NCBI RefSeq assembly: GCF_050947875.1
Contig: NC_134572.1
Span: 116,883,709-116,947,708, forward strand
DNA length: 64,000 nucleotides
Origin: Dermacentor variabilis
Taxonomy: Eukaryota > Arthropoda > Arachnida > Ixodida > Ixodidae
Reading direction: 5' to 3'
Shown here: one piece after another, positions 19,363-30,727 of the stretch
Position numbering within the stretch: the stretch's first letter is position 1
Layout: each line of letters starts with the position of its first letter
Made by a program: the position numbers and the translations under genes
The notes under the pieces: generated by a model
What the model saw: the letters and a program-made list of their open reading frames with translations, nothing else
Told to the model about the DNA's origin: nothing
Database searches by the model: none

Positions 19363-22249
19363 TTTCAATGAAATCCTAGCACTTTGCTTCTATAGTCTGG
19401 CGGCAACAAATCGGGGGTGCCAGCCTCGATCTACGACAGAATATGTTTGCTGTTAAAAGTTGGCTTTACTCCTACAAAAACAAGAAAACAAAACGAAACA
19501 CGTGCAGTAATCCGCTTTTTTTTTCATGGCGCGACGGCGCATGCGCCCTGCCCTATAGCAGTTTAGCCGCGAAACGTTTTGGAAGGGACGCGCGCGCGAC
19601 AGCGCGGCCAGATATAGGGGGAAAGTACCACCCTCCCCCCCCGAAGAAAAAGAAAGGCACACGGGCGCGCACTGCAGCGAACACTTGTGCAGTGTAACGC
19701 GTTGGTTCGAACTCCACTGCTCCATAGCTCAACATCGGTGCGGTGCCAAAAACGCGCGTATAGCGTAAGAACGCAACTCCACTTTAAAACAGAAAGTGGC
19801 GAGGGCTTCGTCCAGACTGCACCGTGAACCACGTAGTTGCCGCATTCCATTGATGGCTATCAAATTTATCGACAAACCCCTGCGTTACACTTGGGCGACA
19901 CTTTCAAAACGTCACGTATTGCTGACGCAGCCTTCTTGCAGTGTCGGATCCCTCTTGCTGGTGGTGGCAGCGTGTGCCTGACTTCACGTACTCGTTTAAG
20001 GCGTGGTAACACTGGGTCGATACGAGACCGATAAGACGCTGACGTCAACGATTGGCCGACTACTCCGCACAGTGTGTCGCTGAGACCATTTTATCATTAC
20101 ATGCCGACAACGATGCAACCGACGGGCGCCAGTTGTAGGGCGAAGGGATTTCTTGTCAGCGGCACCGACAAAGTCAGCGTGCCGACCATAATCGCTCGAC
20201 CGATCGAACCCCACGCGATCCGCCGTCGAACCGACAATGCGATAGCCGCAGGGTATTCCCTTTTATATATGATTATTTGCACTCAGAATGCGTCGACACG
20301 ACTTCAAAGTTGAAATGCACCAGCTTCAGTCCTCTCAAGCCGTGCACACGAAGTTTGAGCCCATGTTGATTCTGCTTAGCGTAGTTTCCTTTTGTCCTCC
20401 AGGCTCCGTCGACTTCGGGCCCCCGCTACCTATGGACATGAACTTAAAAAATAAGCAGTTAAGACTAGAGAAACCTCTCTTATAGTTCAGTTGTGGCCCT
20501 ATAGTGATTTGATATCAACTATTATTCACATCGCTCGGCGCATACACAATAAGCGGCAAGCGGCGACACAGTGCTGTGCCAACATATGTATGTACGTACG
20601 TACGTCACCGTTCCTGAAGGCTGCCCGTCGCATTCGCTACGTAGATGGGTTGGTTTGCACGTGTTGTTATGCTGACACAATCCTTAATTCAAAAATGCAC
20701 TGTTTACCTCTGCGTCAAACGAGAAACAATGTGGCGGTGCATTCGGTACAGCAGCATAAACAACCTCCATGCTCAGTTACCAAAGGTGCCAGCGATGGCG
20801 TCAACGTTATTGCGAAAGAACTACACGTCCTATAAATGACGTCTTATGCCGAGCACAATTTTCTCTAACAATACTTTATGGCACGCGCAAACTGTAAGTA
20901 TCATGAAGTTAAACAAAAGCGAGAATCAGTAATACCAGCTCGTAATATGTGCGTGTGGATCGCAACTGCCGTTGTCTAAGTGGCTCGGCCGGTCATATCG
21001 ATTCGTCTCGCGATGGAACAAAACGGCTTATATGCGCAGATATGTTTGCTTTTCTACGTTTTGACATTATTCCATATCAGCGATTCGGTCGTTTCTACAA
21101 TATCCGAAGCTAACAGTGACCTGTGGAAGTAGATGTCCATGTAAACAAATGCACCGCTTCAGCAAATCCGACGTGGAAGGCTGCGCGCTCAAAGGCTTCT
21201 CGAATATGCGAAATGTTTAATGAAGGTGTAAAAGGAATACAAAAGGCGAGGTGCAAGCGGAGACATCAGTGACAACAAACTCCAAGAAAGCCGCGTCGGT
21301 ACACGGTACTAAGCGTGCCTGTATCGGCAGCACTCTTAGCACTAGCCGATGGGTGAACGACATGCTGCACCGGAGAAGCCATTAATAAATAATCGCGATC
21401 CGCGAAACGCACGACCGACACACACTCAACATGGGTGCCGGTATACGAATCAACCGGTGAAAGCCTCTGCACTCTTCCAAAACATTTCCACCAGCGTGAG
21501 TCAGAGGGCAGCACAGGAACATGAAAAAGGCAGATTGCCGACGCTTTCGCCAGAGCAACTTCTAATTACGAAACTCCCGGTCTTCTACGCTAGCTCTCCC
21601 GGTTCGCTTCCAACTGAAGTAAGCATGGCAGCCCCGCCACATTCTCGCGAAAAGCGAAACATCGCGCGCGGCATTGCAAAACATTCTAAATTTCTCGGCA
21701 CCGACGGGGCGAGCTTTTGCCAAATTATTGAAGGAAGTGCTCTCGGGGCCTGTCCCTAGTTAATTGACTTTTGGCGCTTGAAGAACCGGCGCGACATCTC
21801 GATAACGTGTGGTACGAGCTGTTTCTTTTGTTGTTGTTGTTGTTGTTGCTTGCTTCCGCCTCGCAATCATTCGCAATAGCCCTCCCAGAAGAAAAGCAGG
21901 GATGAAGTGGCTTTATTTTATACCTTGAATACGGTGTGATGTATCGCTAGTTAGTTTACGGCATAGTCAGAGACGAAGCCGTTCGTTTATAACTGAAGTG
22001 ACCCGGAAGTTCTCATACTGGAGGACGGAATGACTCATTCTTAATGCGTGACACGACATTCATTTTCCCACGCCAGGAATAATGTAGTACCTGTGTCTCA
22101 CGAGCTATGTATGCAGAGACTATTTAACGAAAACGCGAAGTGGCATAATTGCACTGTGCCTCGTCAAGCAAACTGGAATTACGTTCAGCCGTCTAAAGAA
22201 GTAAAGACAAAAATATACCTCAAGCCTCTGCGCGTCCCAATTGCGTAAC
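19361..22249. other. Non-coding stretch
   Basis: No recognisable domain in any frame (longest ~136 codons at 21349-21759, unsupported). A (TTG)n tract lies at about 21829-21850. No tRNA-like fold was found with confidence, although a GGTTCGAAC string occurs near 19703. Confidence 0.55.
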
Positions 22250-23180
22250 ATGCACCCGAACTTCCACATCGGACGGCGACATACGCGAGCGCAGGCGTTC
22301 GCGAGGAAGTATAAGAAGCACACCGACGTCTTGCACGTAGATGCGGCCAGCATCGCAAGAAGCACCGCATTTGTCGCAAGCGTAGTCAACAATCACGGGT
22401 ACCGAAATAAACGCGTCGTAGGTTTCCACAGTGAGCGCTGCAGAGGTATAGGAACTAGCGATTGGGTTATAGCCATCACAACGAGACCGCGCTGGGATTG
22501 CGTCATAGTTTTGAAGGACTCCCAGCGCGCATGCAGAAAATTTTCCAGGGCCGCAATATCATTCTGATTTGGGCGCACCAGCTCCCGCCATACATACAAA
22601 TCATGTTGATTGCGGGACACGGGTGGTCCTTAGGCGGCAATCAGCAGGCACACACCTACGACCGAGTGCACGCACACCGGGAACCGCGAGAGGGTCACGC
22701 CGAGCAGTTTCCACGCCGAGCCCATGCCATTAACCCAAACGCACATCCTATAACACTATCGCATTTCACGAAGAACACCACCGCCACCCCATAATGCTCA
22801 GACGCGAGAGGCGCCCGTAATGTGGCGAAAACTCTAAACACATTTCTGCATTTTTAGTATTTATCACGCCATACACACTGCCCTGTGTTCCTACGAATGC
22901 CCACACTGCGATCAATGCGCAACGCTTTACTACACGGTATGGGCTTGCGCAAGCACGCCACAGCTCACACCCGTAACACACTCCACCACACGGCAATGGG
23001 AGGCAGCGTTGTCCAGCTCCTACTGGATGGACCAGCTCAACTTGGTCAACCCAGCGAGAAAGGCATCTAAGGCTGCTGGACTCTTGAATTGAGGGGACTA
23101 CCCACTCCAAAGCGGAAGAGCTACCTACGCTCGTGTGCTCTTTTCTATAAAGTTTACTCGCTCTCTCTCTCTCTTTCTCT
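22250..23180 (+). pseudogene. 5'-truncated LINE: RNase H and C-terminus
   Basis: A frame around 22241-22567 shows an RNase H block (HVDAAS, then KDSQRACR), a shift near 22568 leads to a second block (GHGWSLGGNQQAH), and the C-terminal segment at ~22880-23078 contains QWEAALSSS before a stop. The 3' end reads TATAAAGTTTACT then (CT)n to ~23180. Stops and shifts make it a pseudogene. Similar in plan to the I-like LINEs at 48-62 kb. Confidence 0.62.
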
Positions 23181-23849
23181 CCCGGAGACTTGTGCATAAT
23201 AGTAGGCTTGAGCCAAACACGAAATAAGGCGGACTCACGTCAAGCTAATATTTTAGAGCTAAAAAGAGGGTTCATAATTTGGAGAATTAGTTACTATCAT
23301 CTCATCTGTTGGGCAAGGAAAAAAGAATGCTACTAATTGGACATTATTATCACCAATATGAATAAACAAGTACCATCTTTCTCTTTAGGTCAACTTAAAT
23401 TGCAACTATGCAGGACATAAAAAAAGTTGTGTTACGATAATATAAATCCCAGCACATGCATCCCTACATTTATGGGATCGACATGTCTTAATGGAAATGC
23501 AAAGAAGGAAGAATTATACGTCCCAATAATTACAAGAACTCTCAGTTTTTTTACCTTTTTGTATGCGTGTAGTGACATTGCGGTAAACGTACTTACTGTC
23601 TGGATGTGCTTGTATGCAATCACAGCTGTGCGTAATATTAAACGTTCACATGCTCCCCGTGTTTTTCTGCGCTGATACTGTGGGTAGCCTGCTTATAACA
23701 TGGTCATTTCTCACTTACACCTGACACCTTTCTTTTTTTTTCTTCTTTTTGTCGTGAGCTTTAGCCGCTTCGGTATACTTTCAGGGTATGTGGGACAGGT
23801 GGACGATTCCGTAACGTTCGCATTGCTCTTGCTCACTGCCGTCACTCAC
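23181..23849. other. Intronic or intergenic DNA downstream of CRHBP-like exon
   Basis: No domain-bearing frame. On the minus strand this would be the intron beginning with the donor GTGAGT at 23849-23844. Confidence 0.5.
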
Positions 23850-24007
23850 CGTGAGTAGGCCCCCCTTGGTGCAGCTGACGTCGAAGCGCAGGATCTCGAA
23901 CTCGACCACGTACTCGGGATCCGCGACGACGTACAGGGCACACACGGCGTCGTTGCCCGACGAGATGAATGTGTACTCACCCTCCACGGACTTCTGGAAT
24001 ATGCAGT
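23850..24007 (-). CDS. Exon of a CRH-binding-protein-like gene
   Basis: 158-bp exon on the minus strand. The acceptor is a pyrimidine-rich tract ending CCCCGCAG before 24007; the donor is GTGAGT after 23850. The frame enters in phase 1 and leaves in phase 0. The peptide (with DCIFQKSVEGEYTF and later FDVSCTKGGLLT) matches the N-terminal CUB-like region of corticotropin-releasing-factor-binding proteins: a Cys near the start, VEG-Q/E-F/Y-TF, a second Cys, a D/E-P-E motif and a D-x-C-x-x-G-G turn. Such proteins are secreted and bind CRF/DH44-type peptides. The flanking exons were not found nearby; an upstream candidate lies at 43998-44058. Confidence 0.72.
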
Positions 24008-25054
24008 CTGCGGGGCACAAAAGCGGGAGAGACACGTGTGTCACGCGAGCCTGCACGTCAGCGACAACCTAGGAATAATAAAAAAGAACTGTATAGACAC
24101 TTTGTATGCTTAGAAGTACAGCTCCAGGAGGAGTTACAGTTAAGCCTTCAGTAGCAGTGGAAGGTAAAATAGCCTATAAATTTAGAGAACTCTTCAACTG
24201 GCTCCAGTTCCGCTGAAGAGTTGGCGCGTTCTACAAGTGAATATTATTATTAAGTACAAAAAAAAAATAGGGCGCGTATATAAGCTCTACGCATGGGGCG
24301 CGTTCCTTATATCTGAACACATCAAGAATAAGTGCCTACAGTGTACTCTGCGACAAAAATACTTTTTTCTTGGCTAACTTCACTGTCAAAAATACAGGTC
24401 AAGAAGTTGTCTGCGGTCCTGAACACACTGCTTCCACGCAGCGGATGAAAAGGTCTGTTAGGTATGCTGTCCTACACCTACGATTTGCACAGATGTGCCG
24501 GTCAATAAGGTTCGCTTATTTCAGTGACGTCAAGCGGTCTCACATTAAAAAAAAAAAACTTCCTGGTGTCACTGGTTTTAGTATGAAACCTGAACGTCCT
24601 GGCAAATTTTTTGGGTGATTATGATACCGCTGCTCAGCCTAAGGTAATATTTTAGCTTAATACACCGAGCTTTTATTTTCCAATTAGTCTGGCTTTCAGA
24701 TTAAAGTAGGAAAGTCATTAGGTTGTGAGCGGATGGCAGCTGTCTCCGGTATATTTCAGACGTGAAGAGGCAGGGGCACTACGTTTTTGTCGGCGTTTTT
24801 CTTCTGCTGAATATTTAGGTTGTCATCCATTATAGAGGCCATAAAGCTTCATACGATTACTAGGGGGGACTGTGGCGACAGTGTCTATGGGAACTGCAAG
24901 CAGGGCAGTTCTGTCACCATGGGAACGATGGGTAGGGGCTTAGATTCTCCTAAGCTTCGTCCTTCTGGCTTTAAATTGCTTCGTGACTTGTTAAAGTGAT
25001 CATTTTTAGCAAAGTACTGCTTCTTAAATAAATAAATAAACATTATTATATTGT
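24008..25054. other. Non-coding stretch
   Basis: AT-rich with short A runs (around 24259 and 24547). No supported gene; probably intron of the CRHBP-like gene. Confidence 0.5.
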
Positions 25055-25083
25055 CCAATGGCAGGACTCGAACACAGGGCCTC

Positions 25084-26201
25084 TACACTCTAAGAAAAAA
25101 AGGACTAAAAGGGGTAGGGAGGTTAGTGCTTTTGGGGACTAACTGATTTGCCACAACCATTAGTCCTTTTGGGGACGAACTGACATGGGATGAACTGTTA
25201 CTCCCCATGCGCTTACTCCTTCGGGGACTAACAGTTGCCCCTGCCCGATGGTCCTCAAGGGAGTAACTGTAATTCGTTCCGATGCTCCGCAAAGGTGTAA
25301 TTAATTAAAATAGGCATTTATACCCTAATAAAAAAATTAATGAGCTGAAAAAAAAACGTGCCCGAGAGCAGGATTCGAACTCACGTCCTTTCGCTCTCAA
25401 ATCAGGTACTCTAACCACTTCACCACGCCGCTTGCTTGGCAGCACGGGCTATTTCGACAAGCTTAAGCATGGGAACGCAAGTGCGGCAATATAATAGTGA
25501 TTGTATTTTGTGCAAGCTATGCAGTCAGAGTCTAACGTTGAGTGTACTTGCAACCATAAGCGACTGCGAAAAGGAATCAGCCCGAGTATTTTTAGGGTGA
25601 TTTAAACTGAGGCACTACGCCATGTATACGTGTAGCGAGCTCAAACGGGGCACCGAAGACGACAGAGAAGGGCAATTTCTCTGTCGCTTAGCGCGTGCCG
25701 TTTGAGCTACACATCGCTTCAGTTCGCAACCTCCTTGGAACGGAAGGAACTTAGGTACTATAGACCAAGAAAATCTAGCCGTCTATCAGCGACTTGCGCG
25801 TTTAATGTGTATCGCTCACTTATGGGGTGCACACGAAGGGCATGACTCTTCACATTCCAGTTTTAAGTTTCACGTAATTTTCTCACGAAGAGGCAAGGTG
25901 CTGCTTTGCATGTAGTTCAATAGACAATGCACGAACTTCGAACCATTCACGATTTATAGACAATACCGTTTTCGCCGCATCGCTCCATGACACGGACGAA
26001 AACAGCGAAGTGCCTGGGGAGTAACTGTTGCCGTTCGTCCTCCAATTGCTCTCTTTCCGAGCAGGGACTAAACACTTACTCTCCGAAATTTGCACACGGC
26101 CCGCACATTCATGCAGTTAGTCCTTTGAGGGACGAAAGCGCCCTTTTTAGGACTAACGGCGCAGTTACTCCCGTTTTCCCCGGGATTTTTCTTAGAGTGT
26201 A
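25084..26201. mobile_element. TA-flanked inverted-repeat DNA element (MITE-like, ~1.1 kb)
   Basis: TACACTCTAAGAAAAA at the left end is mirrored by TTTTTCTTAGAGTGTA at the right end (26186-26201). The outer TA pair fits a Tc1/mariner-type duplication. Both subterminal regions carry repeated AGTCCTTTNGGGGA-like and GGGACTAAC motifs. There is no transposase frame, so it is non-autonomous. Confidence 0.72.
25358..25440 (-). repeat. tRNA-like sequence inside the MITE-like element
   Basis: On the minus strand: GTGGTGAAGTGGTTAGAG as an A-box region and GAGTTCGAATCC as B box, ~35 nt apart, with an acceptor-like start. It could be a tRNA pseudogene or SINE head; a functional tRNA is doubtful because no clean acceptor pairing was seen. 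Confidence 0.5.
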
Positions 26202-27280
26202 GCACAGATGGCCGATATTACAGCCATTACGCCACGCACGCATGGACAAGCGGAACCACTGCAATTAGCGGCAATTATGAGTGCTTGCAGAGTATTATTA
26301 CATCCTGTATTTTAAGAAGTGGAAATCGGTTTGGATTTTCGTCCAGTTTAGGCCCAGATAAAGCGTAATAAACAAAGCCACAACAACGCCTCAACCTACA
26401 ATCACTAACATCGAATGTGCTACCGATCATTCCCATGGTGGCTGACCGATCGAGGCACCAATGTTCCCTTAGTAATTGAAGGAAACTATGACAGAGGCTG
26501 GTGCGCACAACCTTTGATTAATTTACTGAGCGTGATTCACTGGAAATGTTTCACGATTTCGACATATAGACCGGTACCGAGTAAGAATTTGTTTTGGTCT
26601 CTTCCATTCCTTTTTATCGTTTCTTATCCGCCGTTCACGGCCGGCTGACACCGATGATAGCGAGGTCGAAGAGCAGCTAGGAGCGCTATCGATGAGCGAA
26701 AAAGGAATATGATTGGAATGAAGTCATTGCCTTGTCCCGGCAATGATTACAAGAAAAGGTCCCGGCACTTATAGCTGACATTTCTCCCCCGAACAGCTTG
26801 CCCTGTATTAGGATCGACCGGCTGATACCGGTGATAGCCAGATCGATGGGCCACTAGAAACACTGTGGATGGGCGAAAATGGAGCAAGAAATCGTAGTAA
26901 TGGTGTAGAGAACCTGCTCTGCATTAGTCTACGAGTGTAACTTTCTCTCTGACCAATCGGCAGCTCTTGGAATTCTTCCTCGAATAGCCTTAGTTACAGG
27001 GCACATCTACATTAGGTGGTGAATTTCCACTGTTGGCGGGCGAGCAGAAGATTTTGGATAGACCATGGTTCTTGCTGCCGACATCATCGCAGCAATCATT
27101 AGTGGGGTCAGCCGGGAAACCAGCATAACGCAATCTGTCAGCCCGTGGCGGGCTCACCTCGCAGCACACCTTTCTCGGGGCAGTTGCCTGTCATCTGTAG
27201 ACATTGAAAACCACTTTTGACGTAACATGCCCGCGAAGAAGGACATACGCAGAACATGCATTCATAAAGAGTCTTCTTTC
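26202..27280. other. Non-coding stretch with a diverged direct repeat
   Basis: Segments at ~26640-26710 and ~26818-26890 are diverged copies of each other (sharing CGGCTGA-ACCG-TGATAGC). No gene supported. Confidence 0.5.
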
Positions 27281-27300
27281 ATCATCATCATCATCATCAG
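27281..27300 (-). repeat. (TGA)n 3' tail of the RTE LINE
   Basis: Trinucleotide run read TGATGATGA on the minus strand, right after the 3' UTR. RTE-clade LINEs end in such short microsatellite tails. Confidence 0.8.
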
Positions 27301-27305
27301 CCTAG

Positions 27306-30245
27306 TTACGCCCACTGCAGGGCAAAGGCCTCTCCCATACTTCTCCAACTACCCCGGTCATGTACTAATTGTGGCCATGTTGTCCCTGCAAACGTCTTAA
27401 TGTCATCCGCCCACCTAACTTTCTGCCGCCCCCTGCTACGCATCCCTTCCCTTGGAATCCAGTCCGTAACCCTCAGTGACCATCGGTTATCTTCCCTCCT
27501 CATTACATGTCCGGCCCATGCCCATTTCTTTTTCTTGATTTCAACTAAGATGTCGTTTACCCGCGTTTGTTGCCTCACCCAATCTGCTCTTTTCTTATCC
27601 CTTAATGTCACACCCATCATTCTTCTTTCCATAGCTCGTTGCGTCGTCCTCAATTTCAGCAGAACCCTTTTCGTAAGTCTCCAGGTTTCTGCCCCATATG
27701 TGAGTACTGGTAACACACAGCTGTTATACACTTTCCTTTTGAGGGATAGTGGCATCCTGCTGTTCATGATTTGAGAATGCCTGCCAAACGCACCCCAGCC
27801 CATTCTTATTCTTCTGGTTATTTCAGTCTCATGATCCGGATCCGTGGTCACTACCTGCCCTAAGTAGATGTAGTCCCTTACCCCTTCCAGTGCTTCGCTA
27901 CCTATCGTAAACTGCTGTTCTCTTCCGAGCCTGTTAAACATTACTTTAGTTTTCTGCAGATTAATTTTCAGACCCACTCTTCTGCTTTGCCTCTCCAGGT
28001 CAGTGAGCATGCATTGCAATTGGTCTCCTGAGTTACTAAGCAAGGCAATATCATCAGCGAATCGCAAGTTGCTAAGGTATTCTCCATCAACTTTTATCCC
28101 CAATTCTTCCCACTCCAGGCCTCTGAATACCTCCTGTAAACATGCTGTGAATAGCATTGGAGATATCGTATCTCCCTGTCTGACGCCTTTCTTTATAGGG
28201 ATTTTGTTGCTTTCTTTGTGGAGGACTACGGTGGCTGTGGAGCCGCTATAGATATCTTCCAGTATCTTTACATATGGCTCATCTACACCCTGATTCCGTA
28301 ATGCCTCCATGACTGCTGAGGTTTCGACTGAATCAAACGCTTTCTCGTAATCAATGAAAGCTATATATAACGGTTGGTTATATTCTGCACATTTCTCTAT
28401 CACTTGATTGATAGTGTGAATATGGTCTATTGTTGAGTAGCCTTTACGGAATCCTGCCTGGTCCTTTGGTTGACAGAAGTCTAAGGTCTTCCTGATTCTA
28501 TTTGCGATTACCTTAGTAAATACTTTGTAGGCAACGGACAGTAAGCTGATCGGTCTATAATTTTTCAAGTCTTTGCCGTCCCCTTTCTTATGGATTAGGA
28601 TTATGTTAGCGTTCTTCCAAGATTCCGGTACGCTCGAGGTTATGAGGCATTGCGTATACAGGGTGGCCAGTTTCTCTAGAACAATCTGACCACCATCCTT
28701 CAACAAATCTGCTGTTACCTGATCCTCCCCAGCTGCCTTCCCCCTTTGCATAGCTCCTAAGGCTTTCTTTACTTCTTCTGGCGTTACCTGTGGGATTTCG
28801 AATTCCTCTAGGCTATTCTCTCTTCCACTATCGTCGTGGGTGCCACTGGTACTATATAAATCTCTATAGAACTCCTCAGCCACTTGAACTATCTCATCCA
28901 TATTAGTAACGATATTGCCGGCTTTGTCTCTTAACGCACACATCTGATTCTTGCCTATTCCTAGTTTCTTCTTCACTGTTTTTAGGCTTCCTCCGTTCCT
29001 GAGAGCCTGTTCAATTCTATCCATATTATAGTTCCTGATGTCCGCTGTCTTACGCTTGTTGATTAACTTAGAAAGTTCTGCCAGTTCTATTCTAGCTGTA
29101 GGGTTAGAGGCTTTCATACATTGGCGTTTCTTGATCAGATCTTTCGCCTCCTGCGATAGCTTACTGGTTTCCTGTCTAACGGAGTTACCACCGACTTCTA
29201 TTGCGCACTCCTTAATGGTTCCCATGAGATAGTCGTTCATTGCTTCAACACTAAGGTCCTCTTCCTGAGTTAAAGCCGAATACCTGTTCTGTAGCTTGAT
29301 CCGGAATTCCTCTAGTTTCCCTCTTACCGCTAACTCATTGATTGGCTTCTTGTGTACCAGTTTCTTCCGTTCCCTCCTCAAGTCTAGGCTAATTCGAGTT
29401 CTTACCATCCTATGGTCACTGCAGCGTACCTTGCCTAGTACGTCTACATCTTGTATGATGCCAGGGTTCGCGCAGAGTATGAAGTCGATTTCATTTCTAG
29501 TCTCACCATTCGGGCTCCTCCACGTCCACTTTCGACTAACCCGCTTGCGGAAAAAGGTGTTCATTATCCGCATATTATTCTGTTCTGCAAACTCTACTAA
29601 TAATTCTCCTCTGCTATTCCTAGAGCCTATGCCATATTCCCCCACTGACTTGTCTCCAGCCTGCTTCTTGCCTACCTTGGCATTGAAGTCGCCCATCAGT
29701 ATAGTGTATTTTGTTTTGACTTTACCCATCGCCGATTCCACGTCTTCATAAAAGCTTTCGACTTCCTGGTCATCATGACTGCATGTAGGGGCATAGACTT
29801 GTACCACCTTCAATTTGTACCTCTTATTAAGTTTCACAACAAGACCTGCCACCCTCTCGTTAATGCTATAGAATTCCTGTATGTTCCCAGCTATTTCCTT
29901 ATTAATCAGGAATCCGACTCCTAGTTCTCGTCTCTCCGCTAAGCCCCTGTAACACAGTACATGCCCGCTTTTTAGCACTGTATATGCTTCTTTTGTCCTC
30001 CTAACCTCACTGAGCCCTATTATATCCCATTTACTACCCTCTAATTCCTCCAATAACACTGCTAGACTCGCCTCACTAGATAGCGTTCTAACGTTAAACG
30101 TTGCCAGGTTCAGATTCCAATGGCGGCCTGTCCGGAGCCAGGTATTCTTAGCACCCTCTGCAGCGTTACAGATCTGACCGCCGCCGTGGTCAGTTGCTTC
30201 GCGGCTGCTGGGGACTGAGGGCCGGGGTTTGATTGTTGTATTCAT
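27306..30245 (-). CDS. RTE-clade LINE ORF (APE endonuclease + reverse transcriptase), intact
   Basis: 979 codons from ATG at 30245 (the frame is open a little further up without an ATG). N-terminal endonuclease with FNVRTL, MGDFNAKVG, NEIDFIL and SDHRMV; RT with PESWKNANI, YRPISLL, KGVRQGD and the FADDIALL active site. The C-terminal Arg-rich region (WAGHVMRR) is typical of RTE ORFs. Length matches the family. No frameshifts, so it may be an active or recently active LINE. It would copy its own RNA at nicked chromosomal DNA and may mobilise SINEs. Confidence 0.92.
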   Translation of the reverse strand: MNTTIKPRPSVPSSREATDHGGGQICNAAEGAKNTWLRTGRHWNLNLATFNVRTLSSEASLAVLLEELEGSKWDIIGLSEVRRTKEAYTVLKSGHVLCYRGLAERRELGVGFLINKEIAGNIQEFYSINERVAGLVVKLNKRYKLKVVQVYAPTCSHDDQEVESFYEDVESAMGKVKTKYTILMGDFNAKVGKKQAGDKSVGEYGIGSRNSRGELLVEFAEQNNMRIMNTFFRKRVSRKWTWRSPNGETRNEIDFILCANPGIIQDVDVLGKVRCSDHRMVRTRISLDLRRERKKLVHKKPINELAVRGKLEEFRIKLQNRYSALTQEEDLSVEAMNDYLMGTIKECAIEVGGNSVRQETSKLSQEAKDLIKKRQCMKASNPTARIELAELSKLINKRKTADIRNYNMDRIEQALRNGGSLKTVKKKLGIGKNQMCALRDKAGNIVTNMDEIVQVAEEFYRDLYSTSGTHDDSGRENSLEEFEIPQVTPEEVKKALGAMQRGKAAGEDQVTADLLKDGGQIVLEKLATLYTQCLITSSVPESWKNANIILIHKKGDGKDLKNYRPISLLSVAYKVFTKVIANRIRKTLDFCQPKDQAGFRKGYSTIDHIHTINQVIEKCAEYNQPLYIAFIDYEKAFDSVETSAVMEALRNQGVDEPYVKILEDIYSGSTATVVLHKESNKIPIKKGVRQGDTISPMLFTACLQEVFRGLEWEELGIKVDGEYLSNLRFADDIALLSNSGDQLQCMLTDLERQSRRVGLKINLQKTKVMFNRLGREQQFTIGSEALEGVRDYIYLGQVVTTDPDHETEITRRIRMGWGAFGRHSQIMNSRMPLSLKRKVYNSCVLPVLTYGAETWRLTKRVLLKLRTTQRAMERRMMGVTLRDKKRADWVRQQTRVNDILVEIKKKKWAWAGHVMRREDNRWSLRVTDWIPREGMRSRGRQKVRWADDIKTFAGTTWPQLVHDRGSWRSMGEAFALQWA

Positions 30246-30463
30246 ATAGGAGGTTGTGGCCAAGTACTGCACCAGGGTGGCCAATCCTGCTCTGGTGAGA
30301 GAGTGCGTTACCGGTTCTGGTCACCGGGATCAGGCCGCACTCCAGGCCTGTTTGTGCAATTTTCTCAACACACGGTTTTTTTTTGTATTTCCCGGTGGAG
30401 AATTGCGTGGCACCGGGATTTCAATCACGGTCCTCTTGCACTGGAGACGGATACTCTACCGTC
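30246..30463 (-). other. RTE 5' UTR
   Basis: Non-coding leader of the RTE LINE, probably continuing beyond the SINE at 30476-30715 to about 30760. A region around 30410-30470 (minus strand) has tRNA-like phrasing (GGTAGAGTATCCGTCTCC) and may act as an internal promoter. Confidence 0.55.
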
Positions 30464-30475
30464 CCCGCAGGAGTT

Positions 30476-30715
30476 AAATTAAAATTTGAATTATGGTGTT
30501 TTGCGTGACAAAACCACTTTCTGATTATGCACGCCGTAGTGGAGGACTCCGAAAATTTCGACCACCTGGGGTTCTTTAACGTGCACCTAATTCTAAGTAC
30601 ACGGGTGTTTTCGCATTTCGCCCCCATCGAAATGCGGCCGCCGTGGCCGGGGTCCGATCCCGCGACCTCGTGCTCAGCAGTCTAACACCATGACCACTGA
30701 GCAACCACGGCGGGT
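30476..30715 (-). mobile_element. tRNA-derived SINE, copy B, inserted in RTE 5' region
   Basis: 240 bp; its minus-strand 5' end is again ACCCGCCGTGG. Flanked by the 12-bp duplication CCCGCAGGAGTT (30464-30475 and 30716-30727). A/T-rich tail at the left. Slightly more diverged than copies A and C. Confidence 0.87.
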
Positions 30716-30727
30716 CCCGCAGGAGTT

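Larger units (their letters stand above)
25055..26240 (-). repeat. tRNA-like (SINE head) sequence split by an inverted-repeat element
   Basis: On the minus strand an A-box-like TGGCGTAATGG (~26238-26228) and a B box GTGTTCGAGTCC (~25076-25064) sit either side of the 25084-26201 insertion. They come to tRNA-like spacing once the insertion and one TA are removed. It is a tRNA-derived retroposon or tRNA pseudogene. Confidence 0.55.

Noticed and set aside
19054..19456. Frames with Tyr/Ile repeats
   Set aside because: Translation of the (AT)n tract plus SINE; no gene.
25358..25440. Functional tRNA gene
   Set aside because: A and B boxes are present but clean acceptor-stem pairing and an intact anticodon arm could not be confirmed; it lies inside a mobile element.
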